Shown: positions 1 through 7,773, counted from the first letter of the stretch. The stretch: DNA of 28,033 nucleotides from Roseburia sp. CAG:10041_57 (GCA_001916965.1 MNTL01000080.1:379-28411); one strand, 5' to 3'. Made by a program: numbers and translations. Notes: generated by a model not told the origin, from the sequence alone.

Positions 1-2
1 GT

Positions 3-77
3 GACGAAAGGGTAATTGTAACGGATGTGTTATACACGGCATCTGATATAGAAGCACGTTTGAGAGGCGAGCTATAA
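3..77 (+). CDS. C-terminal end of an unidentified gene (partial)
   Basis: An open frame runs from the window edge to a TAA at 75-77 and encodes 24 residues ending in EARLRGEL. The start lies outside the window. The residue mix looks like an ordinary cytosolic enzyme tail, but nothing diagnostic is visible and I do not assign a function. The other two forward frames close within the first few codons, so if a forward gene enters this edge it must use this frame. A shadow frame is possible because the piece is so short. Confidence 0.35.
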   Translation, partial: DERVIVTDVLYTASDIEARLRGEL

Positions 78-126
78 AAGCACGCGTTTATTTGAATTTT
101 ATGTTGTGAAAAAGATGTCTATTAAC

Positions 127-352
127 TTAGACATTGTATTTGTTGTCGCAAGAAGGGCAGAAACGGCTCTTGCAGCGGAAAGGAACGAATTTAAGATTTC
201 CGCAATGAGAACAGGCATACATGGCGCTGCCGTGAGAAGGGTCACCACAATGAATCATCTTGTCGACATTTTTCAATGACGGCAGGACGAGGATGTAGTT
301 CATAAACGATATGTTCGTAATAGTCGGTAAAAATGGATTGTAAAATATTCAT
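127..352 (-). pseudogene. Fragment of an IS91-family transposase (N-terminal zinc-binding domain), frameshifted
   Basis: The minus strand reads from ATG at 352: MNILQSIFTDYYEHIVYELH, then RPAVIE. At an A5 run (plus-strand T5 near 268-272) the frame must shift by one base to continue as NVDKMIHCGDPSHG, then YACSHCGN, FRCKSRFCPSC. It ends at a TAA at 127-129. The CxxC pairs and the FRCKSRFCPSC block match the zinc-binding domain found at the N-terminus of IS91/ISCR-type transposases. The following HUH nuclease domain with its catalytic tyrosine is absent. This is therefore a dead remnant of about 75 codons, with one extra A in the homopolymer and loss of everything after the zinc domain. The family call rests on motif recognition, not on a search. 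Confidence 0.75.
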
Positions 353-392
353 GATAGAAGTTTACAATAAAGTAAGGCAAAGAAAAGAACTT

Positions 393-439
393 CCCCTCAT
401 GAATGAGGGGGTAGGGGAGTTGAGAGTGCCGTAGGCACT
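393..439. repeat. Two adjacent perfect hairpins, possible insertion-element end
   Basis: The arms CCCCTCAT (393-400) and ATGAGGGG (403-410) are perfectly complementary around a 2-base loop. After 14 bases, AGTGCC (425-430) and GGCACT (434-439) form a second perfect stem with a GTA loop. IS91 elements move by rolling circle and end in subterminal hairpins, and these lie just upstream of the transposase fragment where the 5' end (terIS) would be. They could also be ends of an IS200/IS605-type element, or terminators for leftward transcription. There is no clear T-run for rightward transcription. Confidence 0.5.
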
Positions 440-505
440 TGTTTACTATATTGAAATTTTAAGTTATATTTTGTGCATGTCAACATATGTGAAAGGAGTC
501 TGCCG

Positions 506-1321
506 ATGAAAGTAAATCAATCTACTTTAGCGGATGATATATTTATATCAGTAGAAACGTTGTTGCCGACATGTAGTTTTCCAACCTATCATGCGCATAA
601 TGTTTATGAGATTTACATTTTAAATTCAGGGGAACGTAACATTTTCATCGGTAGTAAGCTATATCATACATCACCCGGAGTTGTGGCAATGATCCGCCCT
701 CATATTCCTCATAGAAGTTTCGGAAATACACCCTATAGCGGTATCTGTGTAGAGTTTTCCAAGGGATATTTGGATGAGCAGTTAAGTAGCCGGGAACGGA
801 CGGAAGTGTTGCAGTGCTTTATTCAGCCGGTTATATCGCTGCCGGAAATGTATCTGAAGGAACTTTGGTGCAACGCGGAGAAAGTAATAAAAGGAAAGAT
901 TCAAAAGAAAGAGTATCTTTTGAGCCTGGCAAAAATTTTAGAAGAGTTTCAAAGTGCAACTGACATGGCGAGAAAGACATCTGCTGAATCAGATGCTTCT
1001 CCTATTAGCAATTATTTGCAGGAACATTATAAGGAGATTCATAGTCTGGAGGAGCTGACGACATATTTTAGAGTCAGTAAAAGCTACCTGTGTAGGATTT
1101 TTAGGAAGCAGACAGGGCTAACTATTGTAGAATATATTAATCGTCTAAAGGTTGAGGAAGCCTATAAGTTATTGCAGGAAACGGAACTTTCGATTCATGA
1201 AGTCAGTATGCGGTGTGGATTTGATACAGTAATTTATTTTAATCGCGTGTTTAGGCGAATTATGGGTGTTACACCAAAGGATGCTCGGAAAATAGCCAGA
1301 GATCAATGGACATATATATAG
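506..1321 (+). CDS. AraC-family transcriptional regulator (cupin sensor + double HTH)
   Basis: The 271-residue protein has an N-terminal cupin-like sugar-sensing half (about 20-100, with YHAHNVYEIYILNSG and the PHIPHRSF strand) and a C-terminal AraC domain (about 165-265). The second helix-turn-helix carries the signature-type end FDTVIYFNRVFRRIMGVTP. I start at ATG 506 because AAAGGAG (492-498) sits 7 bases ahead; a longer reading from 473 has no such site. The next gene, in the same direction 148 bases on, starts a glycosidase pair. The natural inference is that this is its local sugar-responsive activator, as is common for AraC genes beside GH operons. The ligand cannot be read from the sequence. 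Confidence 0.9.
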   Translation: MKVNQSTLADDIFISVETLLPTCSFPTYHAHNVYEIYILNSGERNIFIGSKLYHTSPGVVAMIRPHIPHRSFGNTPYSGICVEFSKGYLDEQLSSRERTEVLQCFIQPVISLPEMYLKELWCNAEKVIKGKIQKKEYLLSLAKILEEFQSATDMARKTSAESDASPISNYLQEHYKEIHSLEELTTYFRVSKSYLCRIFRKQTGLTIVEYINRLKVEEAYKLLQETELSIHEVSMRCGFDTVIYFNRVFRRIMGVTPKDARKIARDQWTYI

Positions 1322-1370
1322 AATTGGTAAATCGGTTTTTGAACTTTGTTCAATATCGGTTTATTTTTTG

Positions 1371-1398
1371 TTGTGTTGTTTTTTTTTATTTCTATAAT
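1371..1398 (+). promoter_or_regulatory. Candidate promoter of the glycosidase operon
   Basis: A perfect -10 TATAAT lies at 1393-1398, with TTGTGT at 1371-1376 and a 16-base spacer inside a T-rich stretch. It lies 72 bases ahead of the glycosidase start. The weak -35 fits an activator-dependent promoter such as an AraC target. The 15 bases starting at 1392 (CTATAATGAAATTGG) recur exactly at 4614-4628, on the far side of the operon. Confidence 0.5.
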
Positions 1399-1469
1399 GA
1401 AATTGGATAGTATATAGAATAGCGGATAAGTAACCGGTAATAGCATGATTGCGGAAGGGAGCATAATAA

Positions 1470-3311
1470 ATGAAATCATTGATTTTAGAGAATGACAAGT
1501 ATCAAATGAACTGGGTGGAAGGTACTGTGGAATGGGGAACAGTTCGTGTTCCGAAGGGAATTGAGGTTGCGGTGCAGTCTGAAAAAGTAGACGGAGATAT
1601 ATATGAAACTTATACATTTACTAATGTGACGGCGCACGATATTTTTACTTCCCTAAAAGATATTGGGATTTATACGACTTTCAATGATGATTACAAGGAT
1701 TCTGAGACCTGTATGACCAATAGATGCCATGCGCATATCTGGTGCGGAGAAGAGATAACCTATGTGATGGCCCTTCGTATGGGTGGGGATGCGCCCCACT
1801 TGGGTATGGTGGTAACTGAGGGAAGTATCGGTGGATACAGTGTGGAACGTGATTTTGCAAAGATGAGCAATGATAGAGGTGATTTTTTGCTTCATCCGGT
1901 ACCGATTACACTGACGCCCGGAGAGAGCTTTCAAATCAGCTGGGTATTGTTTACGCACAACGGAAAGGAAGATTTTTATAGACAATTGCCTGTATATAAT
2001 CCGAAATATATCCGAGTGTCTGCAAATCAGTTTACTGTATTTGCAGATGAACAGATTTCTTTAGAAATTGAGCCGGCCTTTGTATTTCATCCCAATGATG
2101 TGGAAATTATGAGAGGTGGAATGGCAGTAGATTTTAGTTGTGACAATGGTTTAATTAAGGTTAATGAAACACCTGTCGAACCGGGCGAGTACTGTTATCA
2201 AATTTGTGTAAAAGGTGTCAAGACCCACTGTAATATTTTAGTACAGCCTACCATGATGGAATTGATAAAGGCAAGATGTTACTATTTGGCAGAAAAACAG
2301 CAGTATCATAATTCTCTCAGCCGTTTGGATGGTGCTTATTTGATTTATGATACGGAAGAAGGACATATTTATTACGAATCGAAAAATGATTATAATGGCG
2401 GGCGAGAGCGTGTCGGTATGGGTATTTTAATGACAAAATATCTTCAGCAGAAAGAGGATGTCTATTTAGAGGAAAGCCTGAAAAAGTATATTACTTATGT
2501 GGAGAGGGAACTTTTGGAGAAAGAGACCGGAAGGGTATTCAATGATTATCAAAGAGATGACTCTTACAAGCGTTTGTATAATTATCCATGGATGAGTCTT
2601 TTCTATCTGGAGCAGTACACGCTTTGGGGAAAGCAGGATATGCTGGAATGTGCATACAGGATTATGAAATCCTTCTATGAACAGGGTGGAGCACATTTCT
2701 ATGCTATTGAAATTCCTTTGGAGCGCATCTGCTGTGAATTGGATCGGGCAGGAATGGAAGAGGAGTACCAAGAACTACTTACATATTTTAGAACTCATTG
2801 TGATTTTGTGGCAGAAACAGGAACCAATTACCCTGCTCATGAAGTGAACTATGAGCAGAGTATTGTGGCACCTGCAACAAATTTGTTGTTACAGATGTAC
2901 AAAGTGACAGGGGAGAAAAAGTATCTGGAAGCAGGCAAAAAGCAGATGGCAGTATTAGAACTGTTTAATGGTACCCAGCCGGATTACCATATGTATGAGG
3001 TCGCGTTGCGTCATTGGGATGGTTATTGGTTTGGGAAAAAGCGTCTCTACGGTGATACCTATCCTCATTACTGGAGTGATTTGACAGCTCATGCATACAG
3101 AGAATGTGCAGAGCTTTTTGGCAGTGAGGAGTATGTTTATAAGGCGGAGGCGGCTTACAGAGGTGTGCTCAGCATGTTTAGAGCGGATGGCAGTGCAGCT
3201 TGCGCTTATGTGTATCCGGTTACGGTAAATGGTGTAGAAGGTGGTTACTATGATGTGTATGCAAATGATCAGGATTGGGGATTGTATTTTTATTTGCGTT
3301 CCCATTCTTAG
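1470..3311 (+). CDS. Putative six-hairpin (alpha/alpha toroid) glycoside hydrolase
   Basis: The 613-residue protein has no signal peptide, so it acts in the cytosol. Residues 1 to about 260 are rich in beta strand. From about 265 to the end the sequence turns helical, with repeated aromatic-rich helix pairs (NYPWMSLFYLEQY, HWDGYWFGKKRLYGDTYPHYWSDLTAHAY, DVYANDQDWGLYFY), the look of (alpha/alpha)6-barrel enzymes such as unsaturated glucuronyl hydrolases and related uronidase families. I cannot assign the CAZy family or the catalytic residues with confidence. GGAAGGGA (1453-1460) precedes ATG 1470. It is followed after 54 bases by a GH42 gene in the same direction, so the pair probably handled oligosaccharides imported by a transporter encoded elsewhere. 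The AraC gene upstream is the likely regulator. Confidence 0.6.
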   Translation: MKSLILENDKYQMNWVEGTVEWGTVRVPKGIEVAVQSEKVDGDIYETYTFTNVTAHDIFTSLKDIGIYTTFNDDYKDSETCMTNRCHAHIWCGEEITYVMALRMGGDAPHLGMVVTEGSIGGYSVERDFAKMSNDRGDFLLHPVPITLTPGESFQISWVLFTHNGKEDFYRQLPVYNPKYIRVSANQFTVFADEQISLEIEPAFVFHPNDVEIMRGGMAVDFSCDNGLIKVNETPVEPGEYCYQICVKGVKTHCNILVQPTMMELIKARCYYLAEKQQYHNSLSRLDGAYLIYDTEEGHIYYESKNDYNGGRERVGMGILMTKYLQQKEDVYLEESLKKYITYVERELLEKETGRVFNDYQRDDSYKRLYNYPWMSLFYLEQYTLWGKQDMLECAYRIMKSFYEQGGAHFYAIEIPLERICCELDRAGMEEEYQELLTYFRTHCDFVAETGTNYPAHEVNYEQSIVAPATNLLLQMYKVTGEKKYLEAGKKQMAVLELFNGTQPDYHMYEVALRHWDGYWFGKKRLYGDTYPHYWSDLTAHAYRECAELFGSEEYVYKAEAAYRGVLSMFRADGSAACAYVYPVTVNGVEGGYYDVYANDQDWGLYFYLRSHS

Positions 3312-3365
3312 TGGATAAAGATATTCATTCTACGAAAGAATCGAAAAGAGAGGAGTTACATAGCT

Positions 3366-4527
3366 ATGAAATTATGGGAAATAGGAAAACTGTTACATGG
3401 CGGTGATTATAATGTGGATCAATGGTTGGATCGTCCGGACATTTTAGCGGAAGATATCCGCTTGATGAAACTTGCCGGAGTGAATGTGGTTTCACTGTGT
3501 ATTTTTTCCTGGAGCAGTCTAGAACCGGAAGAGGGAGTGTATACCTTTGAGTGGTTAGACGAGGTTATGGATTCGATGTATAAAAACGGAATCTATGTAA
3601 TCTTGGCAACACCCAGTGCAGGAAAACCACCATGGTTGATAAAGAAATATCCTGATATTATGAGAACCAGAGAACACCGCCAACGTCTGCTATACGGAGA
3701 ACGTGAGAACCATTGTAACAGTAATAAGATTTTTCGTGAAAAGGTATGTCGGATAGATGAAAAACTTGCAGAGCGCTATGCGAATCACCCTGCTTTGATA
3801 CTATGGCATATATCTAATGAAATGTATGGTATTTGTCACTGTGAAACTTGGTATTGATTGCTGGAAAGTGTCGGAAATATTGGATGTGATTTCTTTTGAT
3901 AAATATCCTCATTGGCACAATGGTGCAGATAAAACCTCTGAATGGGCAGTTGGGGTAGAGTCAGCTTTTGCATACGATTATTGCCGCTCTATGCAAAATA
4001 AACCGTTTCTTTTGATGGAGTCTTCCCCCAGCAGCACAAACTGGATGCTGGTTGCCAAACTGAAGCGTCCCGGCATTCACATGCTTGGTTCCATGCAGGC
4101 AATCGCCGGAGGAGCAGACTCGGTTCAGTATTTTCAGTGGAGACAGAGCCGGGGTGCTTTTGAAAAATTTCACGGTGCAGTGGTGACCCACAATGGAAGT
4201 GAACATACCAGAGTATTTCAGGATGTGACACAGGTTGGGGCCCGCTTGGCAGATTTGGCTCACATAAAAAATACGGAAACCAAGGCGCGGGTTGCAATCA
4301 TTTTCGACTGGGATAACCTAAGAGGATTGGACGAACAAAAGTCACTTCGAAATGTAAACCGGGATTTTGAGCAGGTAATTATGGAGCACTATGAGGCGGT
4401 AATACAGAATTATGTTTCTGTGGACGTGATTGCACAGACAGCGGATTTTTCCCGCTATAAGGTAATTATTGCGCCGATGTTGTATATGTTTTTGCCTGGG
4501 ACGGCTGATAAAATACAAAGAGGGTAA
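3366..4527 (+). pseudogene. GH42 beta-galactosidase, internally deleted and C-terminally truncated
   Basis: GH42 enzymes are normally about 650-690 residues. The first frame (3366-3857) gives the N-terminal TIM-barrel half: GGDYNVDQWLDRPDI, FSWSSLEPEEGVYTFEWLDE, and LILWHISNE with the acid/base candidate Glu152. Just after HCETW the frame closes at TGA 3855-3857. The homology resumes in another frame near 3855 with ILDVISFDKYPHW, the nucleophile region LLMESSPSSTNW (Glu codon 4018-4020) and MLGSMQAIAGGADSVQYFQWRQSRG. Roughly 120 or more residues between the two catalytic blocks are missing. The second part stops after VIIAPMLYMFLPGT at 4525-4527, where the trimerisation and C-terminal domains should follow. 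AGAGGAG (3348-3354) and the ATG are intact. Both catalytic Glu regions survive, but the barrel is incomplete, so activity is not expected. Confidence 0.85.
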
Positions 4528-4555
4528 GAAGTGTTTTGACCCTCTTTTCTTGTAT
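4513..4555 (+). terminator. Rho-independent terminator at the end of the GH42 remnant
   Basis: AAAGAGGGT (4517-4525) pairs with ACCCTCTTT (4539-4547), followed by TTCT. An outer ATACA/TGTAT pairing (4513-4517 with 4551-4555) extends the stem. The stem begins inside the last codons of the truncated GH42 frame, which suggests a deletion pulled a terminator from further downstream into the gene. Confidence 0.75.
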
Positions 4556-4613
4556 GCTCAGAGTTTTCAATTCTATATATTAATACATAAAAATACCGTA
4601 TTGGTTATTGTAA

Positions 4614-4651
4614 CTATAATGAAATTGGTGTAGGAAAGTTCTAAATAGAAC
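4614..4651 (+). promoter_or_regulatory. Copy of the operon promoter motif plus a small palindrome
   Basis: CTATAATGAAATTGG at 4614-4628 is an exact 15-base copy of 1392-1406. No good -35 precedes it at the right spacing. Ten bases on lies the inverted repeat GTTCT-AAAT-AGAAC (4638-4651). This may be the surviving promoter/operator of the gene whose tail follows at 4649, or a shared regulator site. Confidence 0.35.
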
Positions 4652-4825
4652 AAAGAAGCACTAAACCTTGGAGGATATTTGGACATTGGTCTTATAGATA
4701 CAATGCATGACCTGTTTGTTAATTTGATAGGTGCAGTTATATTTTCAATTATTGGATATTTTTATATAAAGCGTAAGGGCACAGGAAAAGTAGCATCAAG
4801 ATTTATTCCGAAAAATAAAAAGTAA
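4649..4825 (+). pseudogene. C-terminal fragment of a membrane protein
   Basis: An open frame after an in-frame TAG (4646-4648) reads NKEALNLGGYLDIGLIDTMH, then DLFVNLIGAVIFSIIGYFYI and a basic tail ending in RFIPKNKK, with TAA at 4823-4825. It has one hydrophobic helix (about FVNLIGAVIFSIIGYFYI) followed by lysines, and no start codon or ribosome site at its head. The pattern GYLDIGLIDTMxDLxVNxxGAVxFSxxGYFY resembles, from memory, the C-terminal end of multi-helix membrane proteins of unknown function in Lachnospiraceae. Everything upstream of the last helix is gone. The next 80 bases hold nothing recognisable. Confidence 0.6.
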
Positions 4826-4913
4826 AACAGTTTTTAGCAATGAAGAAAGAGGATTAAATCTTATAGCTTGATGGAGAGAAAAATTTCAGTTTAAGTAAGA
4901 AATTCTGGGTACG

Positions 4914-5123
4914 CCGCTGGTCTAGCAGTTCGGTTCTTTTGCCACGTACGTGATGTAAGAGTTTCTAAGAACTACATCTCAAATGCTTAGAGTACAAGCC
5001 GAGCGCAAAACTCGCCCTACGGGCTCAAACAGTTGCGCCAGGCTTGCAAGCATTTGATCTTTGTTCTAAGAAACACTAAACATCACTCCCTAAGTTGCAT
5101 TCACCGAACTGCTAGACCAGCGG
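4914..5123. repeat. Long nested palindrome (about 210 bp), MITE-like or structured RNA
   Basis: Six stems share one centre near 5019: 4914-4934 with 5103-5123 (21 of 21 paired, outer arm begins CCGCTGGTCTAGCAG), GTGATGT 4950-4956 with 5080-5086, 4961-4972 with 5063-5074 (11 of 12), TCAAATGCTT 4979-4988 with 5048-5057, CAAGCC 4995-5000 with 5041-5046, GCGCAA 5003-5008 with 5033-5038, and a GCCC-TAC-GGGC tip at 5014-5024. Outside the main arms weaker symmetry continues (TTCTG 4903-4907 with CAGAA near 5130). No open reading frame with a ribosome site lies inside. The shape fits a non-autonomous palindromic element or an RNA hairpin. No known RNA family was recognised. Confidence 0.75.
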
Positions 5124-5167
5124 CTGTATACAGAAAATTTTTCATTTTACTGTTTGTAGAAATTGCG

Positions 5168-5270
5168 CTAGGCAGCACCGGATTCTGTCAACTGGTTCTT
5201 GTGAACCTTAGAAGTCCTTACAGCTATTACGTGTTCACAAAATCAATTGACAGAAACGGTGCGTGACTAG
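5168..5270. repeat. Second long palindrome (about 100 bp)
   Basis: The left arm 5175-5206 (GCACCG...TTCTGTCAA...GTGAAC) pairs with 5233-5262 (GTTCAC...TTGACAGAA...CGGTGC) with few mismatches, and CTAG at 5168-5171 and 5267-5270 closes the outside. The 26-base centre is unpaired. It lies 45 bases from the larger palindrome but its arms differ, so it is not a simple copy of it. Confidence 0.7.
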
Positions 5271-5294
5271 AACTAATTCATTAAACTGCAATTT

Positions 5295-5331
5295 AAAATG
5301 GCTGATCCAGCATCTGCTGGACGAAGATTTT
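5295..5331. terminator. Hairpin at the 3' side of the ABC permease gene
   Basis: CCAGCA-TC-TGCTGG (5307-5320) forms a perfect stem inside AAAAT (5295-5299) and ATTTT (5327-5331). GCAATTT occurs as a direct repeat on both sides (5288-5294, 5332-5338). It lies 32 bases beyond the stop of the leftward permease gene and is the only terminator candidate there. The T-rich tail is poor, so efficiency is uncertain. Confidence 0.45.
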
Positions 5332-5362
5332 GCAATTTACAACGAGATTTTTTCCTGAAAAT

Positions 5363-6895
5363 TCAGACGTTTGTCTGTATGTCTGTCTTTTTCAGATAAA
5401 GAACACTGAGTCTGTAAAAGAGCAAGGTAAAAAAGACATTTAATAATACGAAAACAATCAGGTTCAATTCTCTCTTTGGGTTATTTGCCCGCATGCCGAT
5501 AGCGAACAGAGCATATGGAACCAGATACCATAAATTCATGGCAGTGGCAACAAGACCTGCGATTCCACCGGTAAGTGCAATCCCAATAGGAATAGCGAAG
5601 CTTCTGATTATAAGAGAGAGAAAGCATTGTAAAGCACTGACGGTAATGCCGCCAAGGAATCCGCAGATGTTCCATTCAAGCAGACTGACTGGAATTGTGC
5701 CTGGCAATTTGCACAGGAATCCACAGGCAAGATACAGACCTGTCGTCCATATAATCGTAATCAGAGTCATAACGGAACAGGTGGCAATTTTATCAAACAC
5801 AAGTCTGGGAGCAGAGGTATTTACCATCAGCATGTTCCAGTTAGTACCGGTATGCTCCAGACGCCACAAGTAACTTGCATACACGCCGATGAGAGCAGGC
5901 ATAAAGAAGTAGCACAGGAATAAGGAATGCTGTGTCCAGAGGGAGTACCAGCCGTCTTTTAGTATTCCAAGATTCCCTAAATAGTTGAACGTACCCACAA
6001 ATGCAGAAATAGCAGGTAAGATGAAAAAGGCAATCCAGACAGGAGAACGCTTTATTTTCAGGACTTCAACAGGAAGTCGGGGAATACGAATTGGGCTTGC
6101 CTTTCTGCTTTTGCTGTGCTTATGGATGATTCTGTCCCAATGATAACCTTCAGTGTCCATGTTCAAGAACAATTTCCAGCCTGTATACAAAAGAAGAATA
6201 ATCCATACAAGGATAACCAAAACCATATGATTGTGTCTGCTTGAATAATAGTAAGTACAGTCCCTTGTAGCAGCATCCCAGTCCATGCCTACGAACATGG
6301 CAGCTCCAAAATGTCCCCAGGGCAGAAGCTGTTGCAGGAGAGTCCAGGGCACGAACATTAAGAATAACCCTGCCATGCTGCCACAAATGCCGACACTTAT
6401 AGATACTGCCTGATTGGTAAACAGGATAGAGAGAGTCATTTGCAATAAAAATAGAAGAAAGCTGATTGCAAGTGTCTGAATAAAATACAGCGCACATGCC
6501 CATAAATCAGGATTTCCGTAATATCCAAAGTTACGTCCAAGCAGAAGGATCATAATAAGCTGCAAAAGGCAAAAACAAAGTAAAAAGCAGAAGCCATATA
6601 TAACTTTACCAAAGAAAATATTTGTTTTTGACTGTAGAGTCTCCAATAATTTCCATGTAGAGCCTTTGTGTTCGATATCAATCAGACGGCTTGCCATAAT
6701 GGCAATAAAGGTAGGAACCATAATGCTGTTCAGCAAAGGAAAATCATAGAACAGAATAAACCAGCCCTGTACCAGATCTTTATTTTTCCCTTCCGCATAG
6801 AGAGTCCATAGATATTGAATCAGTAATAATGCCAATGAGATAAGATACATTTTATGGTGTTTTGTCTTTTTCAATTCTAATAGCAATGATTTCAT
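5363..6895 (-). CDS. ABC-2 type permease, two fused repeat halves (lantibiotic/bacitracin-resistance type)
   Basis: The 510-residue membrane protein is about twice the usual 240-250 residues of LanE/LanG or BcrB permeases. It is internally duplicated. The first half has MVPTFIAIMASRLIDIEHKG then STWKLL, with six hydrophobic segments. A basic linker (IIHKHSKSRKASPIRIPRLP) follows. The second half repeats the pattern as MPALIGVYASYLWRLEHTGT then NWNMLM, with another set of helices. It appears to be a tandem fusion of the two permeases that LanFEG systems encode separately. Its start codon overlaps the ATPase stop by four bases, so the two are translated together. Likely role: removal of a cell-wall-targeting peptide or antibiotic from the membrane. 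The substrate is not readable from sequence. Confidence 0.85.
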   Translation of the reverse strand: MKSLLLELKKTKHHKMYLISLALLLIQYLWTLYAEGKNKDLVQGWFILFYDFPLLNSIMVPTFIAIMASRLIDIEHKGSTWKLLETLQSKTNIFFGKVIYGFCFLLCFCLLQLIMILLLGRNFGYYGNPDLWACALYFIQTLAISFLLFLLQMTLSILFTNQAVSISVGICGSMAGLFLMFVPWTLLQQLLPWGHFGAAMFVGMDWDAATRDCTYYYSSRHNHMVLVILVWIILLLYTGWKLFLNMDTEGYHWDRIIHKHSKSRKASPIRIPRLPVEVLKIKRSPVWIAFFILPAISAFVGTFNYLGNLGILKDGWYSLWTQHSLFLCYFFMPALIGVYASYLWRLEHTGTNWNMLMVNTSAPRLVFDKIATCSVMTLITIIWTTGLYLACGFLCKLPGTIPVSLLEWNICGFLGGITVSALQCFLSLIIRSFAIPIGIALTGGIAGLVATAMNLWYLVPYALFAIGMRANNPKRELNLIVFVLLNVFFTLLFYRLSVLYLKKTDIQTNV

Positions 6896-7620
6896 AAGGT
6901 TTCCAACCCTCCCGTCAACTCTAAAAAGACCTCTTCCAGATCGTTTCCCTGAGATTTTAAAGATTCCATCGTTCCCTGATAAATCAGGCTGCCATGATGG
7001 ATAATGCCAACCATATCTGCCATTTGCTCTACTTCATTTAACAGATGACTTGAGACAATGACTGTCATTTGATGAGTGATGGGAAGATTCCTGATTAATT
7101 CACGTATTTCCTGTATTCCAGCAGGATCAAGCCCATTCGTAGGCTCATCCAGAAATAATACCTTCGGATTGCCAAGAAGAGCCATGGAAATGCCCAGTCT
7201 TTGCTTCATTCCCAGGGAATACTGCTTTACCTGTTTATTCCGCTGGTCATATAGACGAACAGTGTGCAATACCTTTTCAATCTCCGAAGCCGATACTTTT
7301 TTCAGCTTCGCCACAATCTGTAAGTTTTCCAGACCAGTCAGATGCCCGTAGAAGCTGGGACTTTCTATCAGGCTTCCAGTGTTGCGCAGAATAGATAACT
7401 GATTCTTTTCGTTCATCTTTTGACCAAAGAAATAGATTTCTCCTGAGGTTGGTCGCAGCAGTCCCAGTAAGAGCTTGATAGTTGTGGATTTGCCCGCACC
7501 GTTAGGACCCAGAAAACCATATACGCAATTCTGCGGAACCCGAAGTTCCAGATCCCTTACTCTATATTGTGAGCCATGCTTCTTCGTCAACATTTTCGTT
7601 TCAATTACATTTTGATTCAT
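6892..7620 (-). CDS. ABC transporter ATPase (LanF/BcrA-like)
   Basis: The 242-residue nucleotide-binding protein has Walker A GPNGAGKST near residue 39, the signature YSLGMKQRLGI, Walker B VLFLDEPTNGLDP and the switch histidine in VSSHLLNE. The YSLGMKQRLGI form and the short C-terminus are typical of ATPases that pair with ABC-2 permeases in self-protection against lantibiotics and bacitracin. ATG 7620 is preceded by AAGGGAGG. Its stop overlaps the permease start (ATGA). It faces away from a response regulator gene across 153 bases that contain repeated motifs, so it is probably the target of that two-component system. Confidence 0.92.
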   Translation of the reverse strand: MNQNVIETKMLTKKHGSQYRVRDLELRVPQNCVYGFLGPNGAGKSTTIKLLLGLLRPTSGEIYFFGQKMNEKNQLSILRNTGSLIESPSFYGHLTGLENLQIVAKLKKVSASEIEKVLHTVRLYDQRNKQVKQYSLGMKQRLGISMALLGNPKVLFLDEPTNGLDPAGIQEIRELIRNLPITHQMTVIVSSHLLNEVEQMADMVGIIHHGSLIYQGTMESLKSQGNDLEEVFLELTGGLETL

Positions 7621-7659
7621 GATGATACCTCCCTTTGATATTTTGATTGTAGGGAAAAC

Positions 7660-7699
7660 ACCTTACAGGGAAATGACACCTACCTTACATTTACCTTAA
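7660..7699 (-). promoter_or_regulatory. Direct repeats (TGTAAGGT type): probable response-regulator box of the ABC operon
   Basis: Read leftward, TTTAAGGT (7699-7692), TGTAAGGT (7689-7682) and TGTAAGGT (7667-7660) start 10 and 22 bases apart, so all sit on one face of the helix as expected for OmpR/PhoB-type dimers. A leftward -10, TACAAT (plus-strand ATTGTA, 7646-7651), lies 8 bases past the last repeat with no good -35, which fits activation by a bound regulator. Confidence 0.6.
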
Positions 7700-7737
7700 A
7701 AAAGCCAAAATAAGTTTCACTTTCGCATAAAAATTTC

Positions 7738-7743
7738 TATAAT
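7738..7743 (+). promoter_or_regulatory. -10 element for the two-component genes
   Basis: A perfect TATAAT lies 30 bases before the response regulator ATG. The hexamer 17 bases upstream (TTTCAC, 7715-7720) is a poor -35, so basal expression may be low or regulated. The TGTAAGGT repeats end only 15 bases above that hexamer. Confidence 0.5.
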
Positions 7744-7773
7744 GAGAAGAAAAGGGCTATTGGGGAGACGGAT

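Noticed and set aside
1322..1392. Terminator after the first AraC gene (TGAAC-TTT-GTTCA followed by a T-rich stretch)
   Set aside because: The stem is only five base pairs and the T-run begins about 14 bases later, so termination is not convincing.
5033..5266. A 77-codon forward open frame starting with MRQACKHLIF
   Set aside because: It spans the arms of both palindromes, has no ribosome site, and its residues are those expected from repeat sequence read by chance.
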